Assembly (NCBI GenBank): GCA_919902505.1
Contig: CAKKRE010000007.1
Span: 1 to 64,000, forward strand
Direction of reading: 5' to 3'
Origin: Nitrospiraceae bacterium
GTDB taxonomy: Bacteria; Nitrospirota; Nitrospiria; Nitrospirales; Nitrospiraceae
Length of the DNA: 64,000 bases
Shown here in pieces: positions 52,526 through 64,000 of this stretch; position 1 is the first letter of the stretch; each line of letters starts with the position of its first letter. The notes beneath the pieces are model-generated. The model was not told the origin of the DNA, did no database searches, and was given only the letters and a program-made list of their open reading frames with translations. A program made the translations under genes and the position numbers.

Positions 52526-53325
52526 ATACGTAGTACCCGTTCGAGAAGTGATTGGAGCGTATGCAGCGGGACCATGTTCGGTCCGTCAGACAACGCGGAA
52601 TCCGGATCGGGGTGCACTTCCATGAAGAACCCGTCGCAGCCGGCGCCTGCCGCCGCGCAGGCCAATGGTTCCACGAATTCGCGCTGACCGCTGGATTTCG
52701 TGCCGCCTCCGCCGGGGAGTTGCACGCTGTGGGTCGCGTCGAAGACCACCGGATAGCCGAACCGGCGCATGATGGGAAAGGAGCGCATGTCCACGACCAG
52801 ATTATTGTAGCCGAAGGAGGAGCCTCGTTCGGTCAACACGATGCGTCGGTTCCCGCTGTCTTCCACTTTCTTCACCGCGTTGCCCATTTCCGGCGGCGAC
52901 AGAAACTGTCCCTTCTTGATATTGACGATCTTGCCGGTCTTGGCGGCGGCCATCAAGAGGTCGGTCTGGCGGCAGAGAAAGGCGGGAATCTGCAGGATAT
53001 CCACGACGCGACCGGCCTCTGTGGCCTGCTCCTCCGAATGGACATCGGTCAGCACCGGCACCCCGATCTGTTGCTTGACCTTGGCGAGCACGGCCAGGCC
53101 CTTCTCCAACCCCGGTCCCCGAAAAGACGTGATGGAGGTGCGATTGGCCTTGTCGAAGGATGACTTAAAGACGTAGGGCATCCCGATCGATTTGGTGATC
53201 TCGGCAATGCGTCCCGCGGTATCCATGACGAGCTGTTCATTCTCAATCACGCATGGTCCCGCGATCAAAAACGGCCGATTCCCCGCCCCGATCTTAAACT
53301 GTCCCAAGTCTACTTCGTACGCCAT
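52504..53325 (-). CDS. kdsA: 3-deoxy-8-phosphooctulonate synthase
   Basis: A 273-residue Kds[43 protein letters not shown] and [19 protein letters not shown] motifs are present (here as [18 protein letters not shown]). It condenses arabinose-5-phosphate with PEP. It is followed by kdsD and preceded, with a 350-bp gap of repeats, by pyrG. Confidence 0.96.
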   Translation of the reverse strand: MAYEVDLGQFKIGAGNRPFLIAGPCVIENEQLVMDTAGRIAEITKSIGMPYVFKSSFDKANRTSITSFRGPGLEKGLAVLAKVKQQIGVPVLTDVHSEEQATEAGRVVDILQIPAFLCRQTDLLMAAAKTGKIVNIKKGQFLSPPEMGNAVKKVEDSGNRRIVLTERGSSFGYNNLVVDMRSFPIMRRFGYPVVFDATHSVQLPGGGGTKSSGQREFVEPLACAAAGAGCDGFFMEVHPDPDSALSDGPNMVPLHTLQSLLERVLRIWDAAAK

Positions 53326-53334
53326 AGTCTCCTA

Positions 53335-53459
53335 GCAGGATGCGGAAAAAGCCCGCCAGCGGCGTTCTCGCATCGCTCAGCGGCTCACCGTACCGCACGG
53401 GTACGATTCGCCGCTTCGCTCGCTGCGGTCTTGCTGGACGGCCATTTTACGCATCCTGC
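53335..53459. repeat. 125-bp inverted-repeat element, copy 2
   Basis: Perfect 10-bp ends GCAGGATGCG and CGCATCCTGC extend inward to GAAAAAGCCCGCCAGC and GCTGGACGGCCATTTTA. The interior shares GGCGTTCTCG, GTACC/GGTACG and CTGCGG(T/C)CTTGCTGG with copy 1 at 38643. It lies between kdsA and pyrG. Confidence 0.8.
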
Positions 53460-53553
53460 GCGTTATTTTGATACCAGCCGGCCACCTGGGCCGTTCTCGC
53501 CGTATGGTGGTGAATCAAGCATTTCCCCAGCCTGCTGAGTGTCCGCTGTTCAC

Positions 53554-53673
53554 GGGATGCCCAAACTGATCTTTCAGCAAGGCCGCAGACGAGGCAGAAC
53601 CGGAGGCGTAGCGGAGCTACGTCGAGGATTGTGCCGAATCGAGAACGCCGTTGAAAGGCAGTTTCAGCATCCC
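53554..53673. repeat. 120-bp inverted-repeat element, copy 3, opposite orientation
   Basis: GGGATGCCCAAACTGATCTTTCAGCAAGGCCGCAG at the left and GAGAACGCCGTTGAAAGGCAGTTTCAGCATCCC at the right are imperfect reverse complements. Relative to copy 2 the element is inverted. It ends 4 bp before the pyrG stop codon and could act as a terminator for that gene. Confidence 0.72.
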
Positions 53674-53677
53674 TTAC

Positions 53678-55279
53678 TTAGTGGCCGCATTTGCGGCGTA
53701 GCGCCGCTCCCACAAACCCGCTGAATAACGGATGCGGGTGATGCGGGCGTGACTTGTATTCCGGGTGAAACTGCGTGGCCAGGAACCAGGGGTGGTTCTG
53801 CAACTCGACGATTTCAACCAGGCGACCGTCAGGAGATAGGCCGCTCAAAATCAGTCCTTTGGCCGTCAACTGCTCGCGATAGGCATTGTTGAATTCGTAT
53901 CGATGACGATGCCGCTCGCGTACTTCACTGACCCCATACATCTTCTGCGCCAGCGTCCCCTCGCCCAGCTTGCAGGCATAGGCGCCGAGCCGCATGGTGC
54001 CGCCCTTGTCGTTGACCGACTGTTGGTCGGACATCAGGTGAATCACCGGATGCGGGGTCTTTTCATCGAATTCCGCGCTGTTGGCACTGGTGAGGCCTGC
54101 GACGTTACGCGCAAATTCGATGGTGGCGCATTGCATGCCCAGGCAGAGGCCGAGGAAGGGAATCTGATGTTCTCGCGCATATTGGATCGTGACGATTTTG
54201 CCTTCGATCCCCCGTGCGCCGAAACCGCCAGGAATGAGAATCCCGTCGGCCTCGCGGAGAATACGCTCGGTCCCCTGCCGCTCCACCTCTTCGGATTCGA
54301 TCCAGTTCACGTTCACACGGGTTTCATGATCGATGCCGCCGTGCACCAGGGCTTCGGCCAGACTTTTGTAGCACTCCTTCAAACCGGCATACTTCCCAAC
54401 CAATGCGATCGACACCTCGTGTTTCGGGTGTTTGATCTTCTGCACCATCGCGTCCCATTCGCGAAGATTCGGGGGGCCGGTTTCCAGCTTGAGCAGGCGG
54501 ACGATCAATTCGTCCAAACCTTCCTTGCGAAACACGATGGGCACTTCGTAGATGGTCTCGACATCCTTGGCCGTAATGACCGCATCTTTTTCCACGTTGC
54601 AGAACATGGCGATCTTGGCCTTGAGCTCCGGCGGTAGGTAGCGGTCGGTGCGGCACAATAGAATGTTCGGTTGAATACCGATTTCACGCAGCTTGTTGAC
54701 GGAATGTTGCGTCGGTTTGGTTTTCAATTCGCCGGCCGCCCCGATGTAGGGCACCAGCGTGAGGTGCACGTAGAGCACGTTGTCGCGTCCCACGTCGTAC
54801 GGGATTTGCCTGATGGCTTCCAGGAACGGCAAGCTTTCGATGTCACCGACAGTCCCGCCGATCTCGACAATGGTGACGTCCATGCCTTGCGAGATACGCA
54901 TGATGCATTGCTTGATCTCGTCCGTGACATGGGGCACGACTTGCACCGTCCCGCCCAGGTAATCGCCGCGCCGCTCCTTTGTGATGACTGCGTGATAAAT
55001 GCGGCCGGTGGTGTAGTTGTTCTCGCGCGTCAGCGTCAAGGAGGTATACCGCTCATAGTGGCCAAGATCGAGGTCGGTTTCCGCCCCGTCCTCCGTGACG
55101 TAGACCTCTCCATGCTGGTACGGATTCATGGTGCCGGGATCGACGTTGATGTAGGGATCGAGCTTGAGGAACGTGATCTTCAGCCCGCGGCTTTCAAGCA
55201 GATTGCCGATGGACGCGGAAGCCAGCCCCTTTCCGAGCGACGACACGACACCGCCGGTCACAAAGATCAGTTTGCTCAT
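53678..55279 (-). CDS. pyrG: CTP synthase
   Basis: A 533-residue PyrG. The synthase domain begins [20 protein letters not shown] and has the usual GTVQVVPH and [11 protein letters not shown]. The glutaminase domain has [15 protein letters not shown] (nucleophile Cys) and HPEYKSRP. I chose the ATG at 55279, 7 codons after a possible ATG at 55300. It supplies CTP for CMP-Kdo made by the next gene, kdsB. Confidence 0.97.
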   Translation of the reverse strand: MSKLIFVTGGVVSSLGKGLASASIGNLLESRGLKITFLKLDPYINVDPGTMNPYQHGEVYVTEDGAETDLDLGHYERYTSLTLTRENNYTTGRIYHAVITKERRGDYLGGTVQVVPHVTDEIKQCIMRISQGMDVTIVEIGGTVGDIESLPFLEAIRQIPYDVGRDNVLYVHLTLVPYIGAAGELKTKPTQHSVNKLREIGIQPNILLCRTDRYLPPELKAKIAMFCNVEKDAVITAKDVETIYEVPIVFRKEGLDELIVRLLKLETGPPNLREWDAMVQKIKHPKHEVSIALVGKYAGLKECYKSLAEALVHGGIDHETRVNVNWIESEEVERQGTERILREADGILIPGGFGARGIEGKIVTIQYAREHQIPFLGLCLGMQCATIEFARNVAGLTSANSAEFDEKTPHPVIHLMSDQQSVNDKGGTMRLGAYACKLGEGTLAQKMYGVSEVRERHRHRYEFNNAYREQLTAKGLILSGLSPDGRLVEIVELQNHPWFLATQFHPEYKSRPHHPHPLFSGFVGAALRRKCGH

Positions 55280-55296
55280 CGTGGCACCTTCTCTCG

Positions 55297-56067
55297 TCAT
55301 GGTTGAGTGATGCCGAGTCCGGTTGCACGGGTGCGAAGTTGTTCCAGCGCGCCGGGCACGTCCTCGGGGCTATCGATGCGTAATGAGCCATGGGCAGTTT
55401 CCCACACGCGGATACGTATCCCGTTCTCCAACGCGCGCAGTTGCTCGAGCTTTTCGGCGTCTTCCAGAGTGCCTGTCGGTAATGCGGTTAGGCGTTGCAA
55501 TGTTTCTCGGGTATAGATGTACAGGCCCAGGTGGATGAAATGTAACCCCGGGACGGCAGCCCGTTTCGGATCATCCCGCACCAGCGGAATCGGTGCGCGC
55601 GAAAAGTAGAGGGCATACCCCTCGCGGTCGGTGGTGACCTTGACCACGCCCGGGTTGTGGAAATCCTGGTCGGAGTCGATCCGTCGCTTCAATGTGCCCA
55701 TCGTGGCGTCGCTGGCCAGAAACGGCTCGACCAGGTCCGTGATGAGATCGGGATGCAGCAGGATCTCGTCTCCCTGCAGATCTACGAAACAGTCGCCGGT
55801 GCGGTTGTCGGCGACGGCGGCGACGCGGTCGGTGCCGGTGCGATAGGGCTCCGTCATCATGAGGACCTGTCCTCCGAATCGTTCGACCGCCGACTTGATA
55901 CGTTCGTCGTCCGTCGCGACCAGGACATCGTTGACGGCGCGACAAGCTTTCGCCTGCTCATAGACATGTTGGATCATCGGCTTGCCCAGCAACTGAACCA
56001 GCGGTTTGCCCGGGAACCGCGAGGACCCGTACCGGGCCGGAATCACCACCGTCACCGAGCGTTTCAC
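55297..56067 (-). CDS. kdsB: 3-deoxy-manno-octulosonate cytidylyltransferase
   Basis: A 256-residue Kds[27 protein letters not shown] motif (here [14 protein letters not shown]), [16 protein letters not shown] and [18 protein letters not shown]. It activates Kdo with CTP. I chose the GTG at 56067, which falls one base after the rfaE1 stop; an ATG at 56088 in the overlap is possible. Confidence 0.94.
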   Translation of the reverse strand: MKRSVTVVIPARYGSSRFPGKPLVQLLGKPMIQHVYEQAKACRAVNDVLVATDDERIKSAVERFGGQVLMMTEPYRTGTDRVAAVADNRTGDCFVDLQGDEILLHPDLITDLVEPFLASDATMGTLKRRIDSDQDFHNPGVVKVTTDREGYALYFSRAPIPLVRDDPKRAAVPGLHFIHLGLYIYTRETLQRLTALPTGTLEDAEKLEQLRALENGIRIRVWETAHGSLRIDSPEDVPGALEQLRTRATGLGITQP

Positions 56068-56068
56068 G

Positions 56069-57169
56069 TCAGCCCTGTCCCAGTGCATCCGTGAGTTGCG
56101 CGGCGGTGACCGTAGCGGTGCCGATCATGCCGACGACGACCCCGGCGGCTTGGTTGGCGAGCACCGCTGCGTCACGCATGCTGGCGCCAGTCGAGAGCGC
56201 CAGCGCGAGTGTTCCGACGACGGTATCACCGGCACCGGTGACATCATAGACCTGTCGGGCGCGCGTAGGGATATGCCAATGATCGCCATGGGCCTGGTAG
56301 ACACTCATCCCGCGTTCACCCCGCGTCACCAGAACGGTCTGGCATCCCAATCGCTGACGAAGAATCGTGCCGGCTTTTGTAATCGCCTTGTCGTCCTCCC
56401 CCTGCACGCCGGCAGCCTGGGTAGCTTCGAGGTGGTTGGGGGTAATGACCGTGACCCCTTTGTAATAGCTGAAATGTTCCACCTTGGGATCGACCACGAT
56501 GGGAATTTTGCGCTGCCCGGCCAGACGAGTCAACTCCGTCATGAGCGACGCCGTGACGACTCCTTTGGCATAGTCGGAGACGACCAGGCAGGAGAGTTCT
56601 TTCAAGCGTGATTCCACATAGCGGAGAATGCGGCGCTGGAGCAGGGCCGAGAGTTCCGTACGGCGCTCGACGTCATATCGAACGATCTGCTGATTATGGG
56701 CGACCACCCGGGATTTTCTGGTCGTCGGCCGGCTCTGGTCGATGACGACACCGCCGCGGCCTTGTCTGCGCCCGCCCAGTTCTTTGAGGAGCAACCGTCC
56801 GCTTTCGTCGGCTCCGATCACGCCGCAGATATCTGCCTGCCCGCCGAGCGCGAGGATATTGTTGAAGACGTTCGCCGCTCCGCCGAGCTTGAGGGATTCC
56901 GATTCGACGTGGACGACCGGAACCGGCGCTTCGGGAGAGATCCGGCTCACCCGTCCCCAGACGTAATGGTCGAGGATCAAATCCCCGATCACCAGCACTT
57001 TGGCTTGGGAGAAACGTTGGACGTAGGCGCTGAGTGCGGCGTGATTCAGCGTTGACTCCTCACTCGGCTGTCCGCTCGACGCACCGGCCTGCCCGTCCCG
57101 TCCTACTGGATGGCTTTTCCTAACCTTTCCCATCGTACCCATTCCGTCCATGATCCTTGGCCGCTCCAC
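56069..57169 (-). CDS. rfaE1: D-glycero-beta-D-manno-heptose-7-phosphate kinase
   Basis: A 366-residue PfkB-family kinase corresponding to the first domain of HldE: VLVIGDLILDHYVWGRVSRISPEAPVPVV, LGGAANVFNNI, and the anion-hole motif VTGAGDTVVGTLALALS. It phosphorylates heptose-7-phosphate on the path to ADP-heptose. The adenylyltransferase domain is absent, so it must be encoded elsewhere. ATGs at 57151, 57142 and 57133 are alternatives and would cut the overlap with lepB. Confidence 0.9.
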   Translation of the reverse strand: MERPRIMDGMGTMGKVRKSHPVGRDGQAGASSGQPSEESTLNHAALSAYVQRFSQAKVLVIGDLILDHYVWGRVSRISPEAPVPVVHVESESLKLGGAANVFNNILALGGQADICGVIGADESGRLLLKELGGRRQGRGGVVIDQSRPTTRKSRVVAHNQQIVRYDVERRTELSALLQRRILRYVESRLKELSCLVVSDYAKGVVTASLMTELTRLAGQRKIPIVVDPKVEHFSYYKGVTVITPNHLEATQAAGVQGEDDKAITKAGTILRQRLGCQTVLVTRGERGMSVYQAHGDHWHIPTRARQVYDVTGAGDTVVGTLALALSTGASMRDAAVLANQAAGVVVGMIGTATVTAAQLTDALGQG

Positions 57170-57878
57170 GACCAGTAAATGCGAAATGCTTTGCCGCGCA
57201 CTTTCTCCGTGCGGACATAGCCCCAGAAGCGACTATCGAGGCTATGGTCCCGATTGTCTCCCATCACGAAATACGCGTCTTCCGGCACTGTCACAGGGCC
57301 GAAATTGTCGCGCGGACTGATGCGCCCGTCATGCACGGGGGGATCAGTGTGTTGCGTGAAGGCATGGTCGTCGAACGGCGTTCCGTTGATGTGTACGACT
57401 TTATTTCGCACTTGAATAGTATCGCCGGGGAGGCCGATGACGCGTTTGATAAAGTCCTTGTCTTCATCTTCGGGAAACCGGAAGACGATGATATCGCCGC
57501 GCTGGATCGAACCGAAGGGAATGAGCGTTCGCGAGGAGTAGCAGGTGACCGGCGGAAAGCCCGGCTGAATCTTGCAGTCGGTCGGCCATTGCAGGCCGTA
57601 GGACAGTTTGCTGACGAGAATGTGATCGCCCACCAGCAGCGTGGGAATCATCGAGCCGGAGGGAATCTTGAAGGCCTGCACCACGAAGACGCGGATGGCG
57701 AACGCGAGCAACATCGCGATGATGATCGCTTCGGCATATTCCCGCAGAATCGACTTGTGGGCCGGTTGAGCGACGGCAACGGCCGCGGGTGCATGTGTCG
57801 CTTGTTCCGAGGATACGGGGGGCGTTACCTGCCCCGTCGTTGAAGAGCTGTCGTCCGGGCGTGGATTGGGGTCGAGAC

Positions 57879-57882
<4 letters not shown>
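57103..57882 (-). CDS. lepB: Signal peptidase I
   Basis: A 259-residue LepB: a membrane helix (about 50-70), the catalytic Ser in [11 protein letters not shown], the Lys in [12 protein letters not shown] and [14 protein letters not shown]. An N-terminal cytoplasmic Pro/Thr/Ala-rich extension of about 45 residues precedes the helix. The ATG at 57882 overlaps the lepA stop by 4 bases. It releases secreted proteins from the membrane. Confidence 0.95.
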
Positions 57883-59690
<1,808 letters not shown>

Positions 59691-59832
59691 GTTCCCCAAA
59701 ATCGATTCATTATAGTGACCGCTCCTAAGGTTGTCAAAGAAATCGCCCGCCGTTATAATCCGCGCGCGGCGCGTGGTTCTGCGTCGTCGATGCGATCGTG
59801 CCGCACGACTTGTTCTGTACTCTCCTGTCATC

Positions 59833-61215
59833 ATGAATCGACCATCCAAGCGCCTTCCACTTGCCGCCTGGGACCATGCCTATCTGTGGCATCCGTTCAC
59901 GCAGATGCAGGAATGGGAGCAGGAGGAGCCCCTGATCATCCACAAGGGCAAAGGCTCCTACCTCATCGACACGGAGGGCCGGAAGTATCTCGACGGCACC
60001 TCGTCCATCTGGGTCAATATTCACGGCCACCGGCATCCGCGATTGGATCGCGCCCTCACGACGCAGCTTGGGCAGATCGCGCACTCCACGTTTCTCGGCC
60101 TGTCTAATCCGCCGGCCATTCGTCTCGCGCGGGAACTGATCCGTCTCGCGCCCAAGGGACTTCGACGGGTGTTTTATTCGGACAACGGCTCCACGGCGGT
60201 GGAGGTGGCGCTGAAGATGGCGGTGCAATACTGGCAACAGCGGCAGCCGACCTTAGGACCTAAGAACTCCTTTCTCCATTTGAAACTGGCCTATCACGGC
60301 GACACGGTGGGCGCCGTGAGCGTGGGAAACATCGAACTGTTTCACGCGCGCTTCAAGTCGCTGTTGTTTCCCACCCTGGAAGTTGACCCGCCCTATTGTT
60401 ATCGTTGTCCGCTGAGCCTGACCTATCCCGCTTGTCACATGGCCTGCATCGAGCCGCTGGAGTCGCTGTTGAAGGCCCGTCATCGCGAACTGGCCGGGGT
60501 CATTCTCGAACCGCTCGTGCAAGCGGCGGCGGGCATGCTGACCGCGCCGCCCGGATACCTCACCCGCGTGCGGGAGCTGTGCACGAAGTACAACGTCTTG
60601 TTGATTGCGGATGAAGTGGCGACCGGCTTCGGCCGCACAGGCAAAATGTTCGCCTGTCAGCATGAAGGTGTGACGCCGGATCTCATGGCGATCAGCAAGG
60701 GCATGACCGGGGGATACATGCCCTTGGCAGCCACCCTGGCGACGGAGGAGATTTATCGCGCCTTCTTGGGACGGTATGACGAGTGGAAAACCTTCTTCCA
60801 TGGGCATAGTTACACGGGCAATCCGCTGGGCTGCGCCCTGGCCCTCGCCAACCTCGACATCTTTCGTCGTGAGAAGACGCTCGCTCACGTTCGAAAGCAG
60901 ACCAAACTGCTCGCGCGCCTGCTGCGTCCGATGACCTCGCTGAGTCATGTGGGCGAGATACGGCAATGTGGTTTGTTGGTCGGAATCGAATTGGTGCAGG
61001 ATCGCACGACGCGCACGCCCTATCCGCTTGAAATGCGTATCGGCCATCGCGTGGCCCAGGCCTGCCGGAAAGGCCGGCTCCTGATGAGACCCCTCGGCAA
61101 CGTCATCGCACTAGTCCCTCCCCTCTCCACCAGCGCTCAGGAATTGACCAAGATGGTGGCAATTTTGCACAGGGCCATCGTTGACGTGACCGAAGGCAGC
61201 GCATCTTCGTCGTAG
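59833..61215 (+). CDS. bioA: Adenosylmethionine-8-amino-7-oxononanoate aminotransferase
   Basis: A 460-residue PLP enzyme of class III. Marks: [17 protein letters not shown] (BioA-type start), [59 protein letters not shown], the PLP lysine in [18 protein letters not shown], and [15 protein letters not shown]. It transfers an amino group from SAM to make DAPA for biotin. The ATG at 59833 was chosen over upstream in-frame codons for lack of similarity there. Confidence 0.95.
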   Translation: MNRPSKRLPLAAWDHAYLWHPFTQMQEWEQEEPLIIHKGKGSYLIDTEGRKYLDGTSSIWVNIHGHRHPRLDRALTTQLGQIAHSTFLGLSNPPAIRLARELIRLAPKGLRRVFYSDNGSTAVEVALKMAVQYWQQRQPTLGPKNSFLHLKLAYHGDTVGAVSVGNIELFHARFKSLLFPTLEVDPPYCYRCPLSLTYPACHMACIEPLESLLKARHRELAGVILEPLVQAAAGMLTAPPGYLTRVRELCTKYNVLLIADEVATGFGRTGKMFACQHEGVTPDLMAISKGMTGGYMPLAATLATEEIYRAFLGRYDEWKTFFHGHSYTGNPLGCALALANLDIFRREKTLAHVRKQTKLLARLLRPMTSLSHVGEIRQCGLLVGIELVQDRTTRTPYPLEMRIGHRVAQACRKGRLLMRPLGNVIALVPPLSTSAQELTKMVAILHRAIVDVTEGSASSS

Positions 61216-61390
61216 AACGTCCCGTCATTGCGGCTAGATTCCTGTCTGCTGGAACGCGGCGTCACGCGTTCGCCGATGAACATTCCTCGACAGTTTTTGT
61301 GCACCCCCGCCGGCGCCCGGGCGGCTGAGAATCGAGTGCTACACTTGATTTCATGCTGCGCCACGATATCCTCTCGACGGATTTTTCGGC

Positions 61391-62617
61391 ATGACACGCC
61401 GTCTGATGTCGTGGGGCTGGCTCCTGCTTCTGGCCCTCCCGTTGACGGCTCAGGCGGAGGAGGTTCAGCAACCGGATCTCCTCCTGCAACGGATTCAGTT
61501 CACGGATACCGCCCGCGAGTCCGGTTCATCGGCGATTCCCTTTTCGATTGCGTCTCCCGTGCTGCACGCCTCTTTTCACACCACCTCCTTTGCGCCGCCG
61601 ACCGCGTCGACGCGTTTGAAAGACCTGGTTCCTGATTCAGAACGGCCGCAGACGAAAGGTGTGGTGGCGGCGTCGACATTCTTCAAGGGGCAGCTCGCGA
61701 CGGAAGGCGAGGTGGCCAACAATGCGACGAACGATGCGGGTATTCCCTCTCGCATCGATCAGCGGGATGACGGGACCAAACGTATGGTGCGCATGGCGCT
61801 GACGGGCACGAACGGCCAGTTTCGTTACGGCATCAACTATCGGTCGGCCGGCAAGGCGTTCTTCAATTCACCCGATCAGACGGTGCGGGAAATGTGGGGT
61901 GACTGGGGGATGGGGATTACTAAGCTTCGAAGCTCGTCCGGTCAAACCTGGAATAATGTCGACCTGGATCCTACCCGGGCACGGATTCAACACACCTTCA
62001 ATCGCATCGGTCTCGCAGTGGCCAAGCCGGCCTGGCCCGAACTCAGTCTGACCTATACACGAAGCGCCCTTGCGAGCAGTTTCGACCCCAGTGGCTCTAT
62101 CCCGCAACGGAGTCAGAGCAACAGTATGGAAGCCGCGCTTTCCTATACGGGGCTCACGTGGAACGCGCGGCTCTCATCGAGCTATATCCTGACGAACGAT
62201 GAGACGCGAGAGGGCTCCCAATCGACCGCCTTTGCCCAGACCCTGGTGGCGACCTATCGGCCCATGAATACCCTGACCCTTGCTCCGACGCTGAGCTACC
62301 GGACAGAGACCCAGAGCCGGTCCGGCGCGACGATTCAGACGCCCATGGCATCCGTGTCGTTGCTGTACAAACAGAGTCAGCGGCTTTTGGTCAGTGCGAT
62401 GGGAGGATATACGAGCACAAGTTCGAGTGATGGACTGATCGATACGAACAGCCTCGTGGGCAAGGGGATGTTTGCGTTGCATCTCGACCCGATTTACGGC
62501 CATCCCACGACGATTTCTCTGGAAGCCGCCTATACCAACACGACCAATCGGACTGTGGCAGGGCTCGATACCGAGGATCTCTCCGGGCTCGTGCGTATTC
62601 TGGTGGCCTCTCTGTAG
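61391..62617 (+). CDS. Predicted outer-membrane beta-barrel protein
   Basis: A 408-residue protein with a signal peptide (about residues 1-22, ending AQAE) and then alternating strands rich in Thr, Ser, Tyr and Arg, for example RYGINYRSAGKAFF and LSLTYTRSALASSFD, ending in a hydrophobic strand (LVRILVASL). The pattern suggests an outer-membrane beta-barrel, but no family was recognised. It lies beside bioA without an obvious link and 25 bp before the convergent adaptor gene. Confidence 0.7.
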   Translation: MTRRLMSWGWLLLLALPLTAQAEEVQQPDLLLQRIQFTDTARESGSSAIPFSIASPVLHASFHTTSFAPPTASTRLKDLVPDSERPQTKGVVAASTFFKGQLATEGEVANNATNDAGIPSRIDQRDDGTKRMVRMALTGTNGQFRYGINYRSAGKAFFNSPDQTVREMWGDWGMGITKLRSSSGQTWNNVDLDPTRARIQHTFNRIGLAVAKPAWPELSLTYTRSALASSFDPSGSIPQRSQSNSMEAALSYTGLTWNARLSSSYILTNDETREGSQSTAFAQTLVATYRPMNTLTLAPTLSYRTETQSRSGATIQTPMASVSLLYKQSQRLLVSAMGGYTSTSSSDGLIDTNSLVGKGMFALHLDPIYGHPTTISLEAAYTNTTNRTVAGLDTEDLSGLVRILVASL

Positions 62618-62641
62618 CCCCCTCCCCCAAGCCCTGCTTCG

Positions 62642-63790
62642 TTACGCTCCATCGGCTGAGGTGTCACCAGCCGCGAGGTGGTCGGTGGCTGACGGCGTGA
62701 GCAGAATTCGTTCTCCGGTCGTCAGTCCCTCTCGAATCGTCACCTGATTATCGATCACGCTGTCGATATTGATGGCGCGTTCCTCAAGCCGGCCGGCGTC
62801 ATGTTGCACCACCACCCACTGTTTGCCGGAATGTTCAAGGATCGCCTGTTTCGGGATGACAATCTTCGGGCGCATCGTGTGGCCTGCGATGGTCACTCGT
62901 GCAAACATTTCCGGTTTCAGGCGACGATCCACGTTCGACACGGACGCGCGAATTTTAATGGTGCGCGTGGCCGGATCGACCACGTCGCCGATCACGCTGA
63001 TCGTGGCGGGAAACTCGATGCCCGGGTAGGCCTCGACGGTCATGGGCGCGACCGCTCCGACACGAATTCCCGAGAGGTCATGTTCATACACATCCGCGAC
63101 GACCTGCAAACGGTCGAGATTGGCGACGGTAAACAACGGCGTGTCTGAGGCAGGGCCGACGATTTGGCCCGGCGTCACATTGCGTTCGACGACCGTTCCA
63201 GTCAACGGGCTCCGCAGTTCGAAGCGTGAGGTGATCTGTTGTTGCGCAAGGGGTTTGCTGAGTTCGGCGGCCGGCACACGCAGCGACAGGAGCCGTCCTT
63301 TTGCCTGCTTGAATTCAGCCCGTTCCCGGTTCAGATCGTTCTCTGCATGTTCCAGATCTTTCAGAGACATGGCCTGGGCGTCGTACAGGTCCTTCGTCAA
63401 TTCGTAATTGCGTTCAGCCAGTCCCAGCTCAGAAATCTCCTCGACGTAGGCGGCATAGGCGGTGGCGATGTCGGCCGCATCGATCACCATCAAGACCTCG
63501 CCCGCTTTGACAGCCTGCCCGAGTTTTACCCGCACATCCAGCACCGGTCCCTGGAGGGGCGATGAGATTCTGGAAAAGCCATCCTCGGCATAGGTCACTC
63601 TGGCCGACAGCGTCAAGGCTGGAAGAGAGGGCGAGGGTTCAATGAGCATCGTTTGAACCTCTGGCTGACGGCTGGCAACGACTGGGGGTTGAACGGTTTT
63701 CGACGACGGGGCGGGCGGATCAGGACGCGTACAGCCGGCCAACGTCAGGCCGACAAGAATGAGCGACAGTTGGCAGAGAAGTTGTTTCAT
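62642..63790 (-). CDS. RND efflux periplasmic adaptor (lipoprotein)
   Basis: A 382-residue HlyD/CusB-type membrane fusion protein. A lipoprotein signal ends in GLTLAGC (lipobox Cys near 20), followed by a barrel-sandwich region with SRISSPLQGPVLDVRVKLGQAVKAGEVLMVID, a helical hairpin (about 115-185), and ELRSPLTGTVVERNVTPGQIV. The start at 63790 is supported by CGGAGTGCC upstream. Its pump and outer-membrane partners are not in the window; they probably lie beyond the end at 64000. The substrate, metal or organic, is not predictable. Confidence 0.88.
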   Translation of the reverse strand: MKQLLCQLSLILVGLTLAGCTRPDPPAPSSKTVQPPVVASRQPEVQTMLIEPSPSLPALTLSARVTYAEDGFSRISSPLQGPVLDVRVKLGQAVKAGEVLMVIDAADIATAYAAYVEEISELGLAERNYELTKDLYDAQAMSLKDLEHAENDLNRERAEFKQAKGRLLSLRVPAAELSKPLAQQQITSRFELRSPLTGTVVERNVTPGQIVGPASDTPLFTVANLDRLQVVADVYEHDLSGIRVGAVAPMTVEAYPGIEFPATISVIGDVVDPATRTIKIRASVSNVDRRLKPEMFARVTIAGHTMRPKIVIPKQAILEHSGKQWVVVQHDAGRLEERAINIDSVIDNQVTIREGLTTGERILLTPSATDHLAAGDTSADGA

Positions 63791-64000
63791 GGCACTCCGT
63801 TCTCTCTGGTCCCGTACCGGTCGTTCTGCCGCGGAAGCCAAGTGTGTGACAGCGGCAGACATCGGCTGGTCGGCTTGAGGGGGCCTGCTCCGTACAGATT
63901 CACTCATGATTCCTCGATGCATGTTGCTGAAAGGGCAGGAAGCAGCCGGCTAGGACGAAGGGGAACGTTGTGATCCGAACGGTCTGCGGGCAGATACGCA

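Noticed and set aside
63791..64000. Start of another gene upstream of the adaptor
   Set aside because: All three minus-strand frames contain stops within the last 100 bases and no recognisable end of a pump or TolC-like protein is seen. The window ends before a decision is possible.

Overview
The window is a bacterial chromosome segment of moderately high GC from a Gram-negative, outer-membrane-bearing organism: it carries Kdo/heptose lipopolysaccharide genes, two TonB-dependent receptors, an OmpA-like protein and an RND adaptor. Gene content and protein style fit Nitrospira or a close relative (phylum Nitrospirota). That assignment is inferred from memory of the families, not from a search. 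I see no rRNA, tRNA or CRISPR array.

Bases 1-3360 hold a lipase-like alpha/beta hydrolase and an NnrS family membrane protein. Bases 3360-28377 are a corrinoid regulon. The first part is a B12 uptake operon (TonB receptor, TonB, BtuF-, BtuC- and BtuD-like ABC transporter, three small unknown proteins). The second is a tightly overlapping cobalamin synthesis operon, 11973-26085: cbiX fused to a 2Fe-2S domain, a DUF3209-like protein, a flavoprotein reductase, two unknown proteins, cbiD, cbiC, cbiET, cbiL, cbiG, cbiH, cbiF, cobA-hemD, bluB, cbiA and a NiCoT-type metal permease. A second TonB receptor follows. Four cobalamin riboswitches control the region. Two are almost identical 292-bp copies with their terminators; one drives the cbi operon, the other stands in front of no gene and in tandem with a third riboswitch before the first receptor.

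Bases 28380-34500 are an accessory patch. It contains an IS200-like element with hairpin ends, a Phd-type antitoxin with a frameshifted RelE-type toxin, a double GNAT acetyltransferase, a two-gene module whose second gene (FELG-motif, TIR or deoxyribosyltransferase-like) is frameshifted, a monoheme DUF3365-like protein, a small possible gene, an RNase H-like protein and long stretches without genes.

Bases 34570-64000 are housekeeping. They hold a membrane coiled-coil/OmpA-like pair, purH, purD, a Sua5/YrdC protein, a coiled-coil lipoprotein, an FmdB-type zinc ribbon, an aminotransferase, coaD, rsmD, radC, an EF-G paralogue and an HtrA protease. These are followed by a minus-strand run for phospholipid and Kdo/heptose synthesis (plsY, pgsA, kdsD, kdsA, pyrG, kdsB, rfaE1, lepB, lepA), then bioA, an outer-membrane-like protein and an RND adaptor. 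A family of about 120-bp inverted-repeat elements sits between several of these genes.
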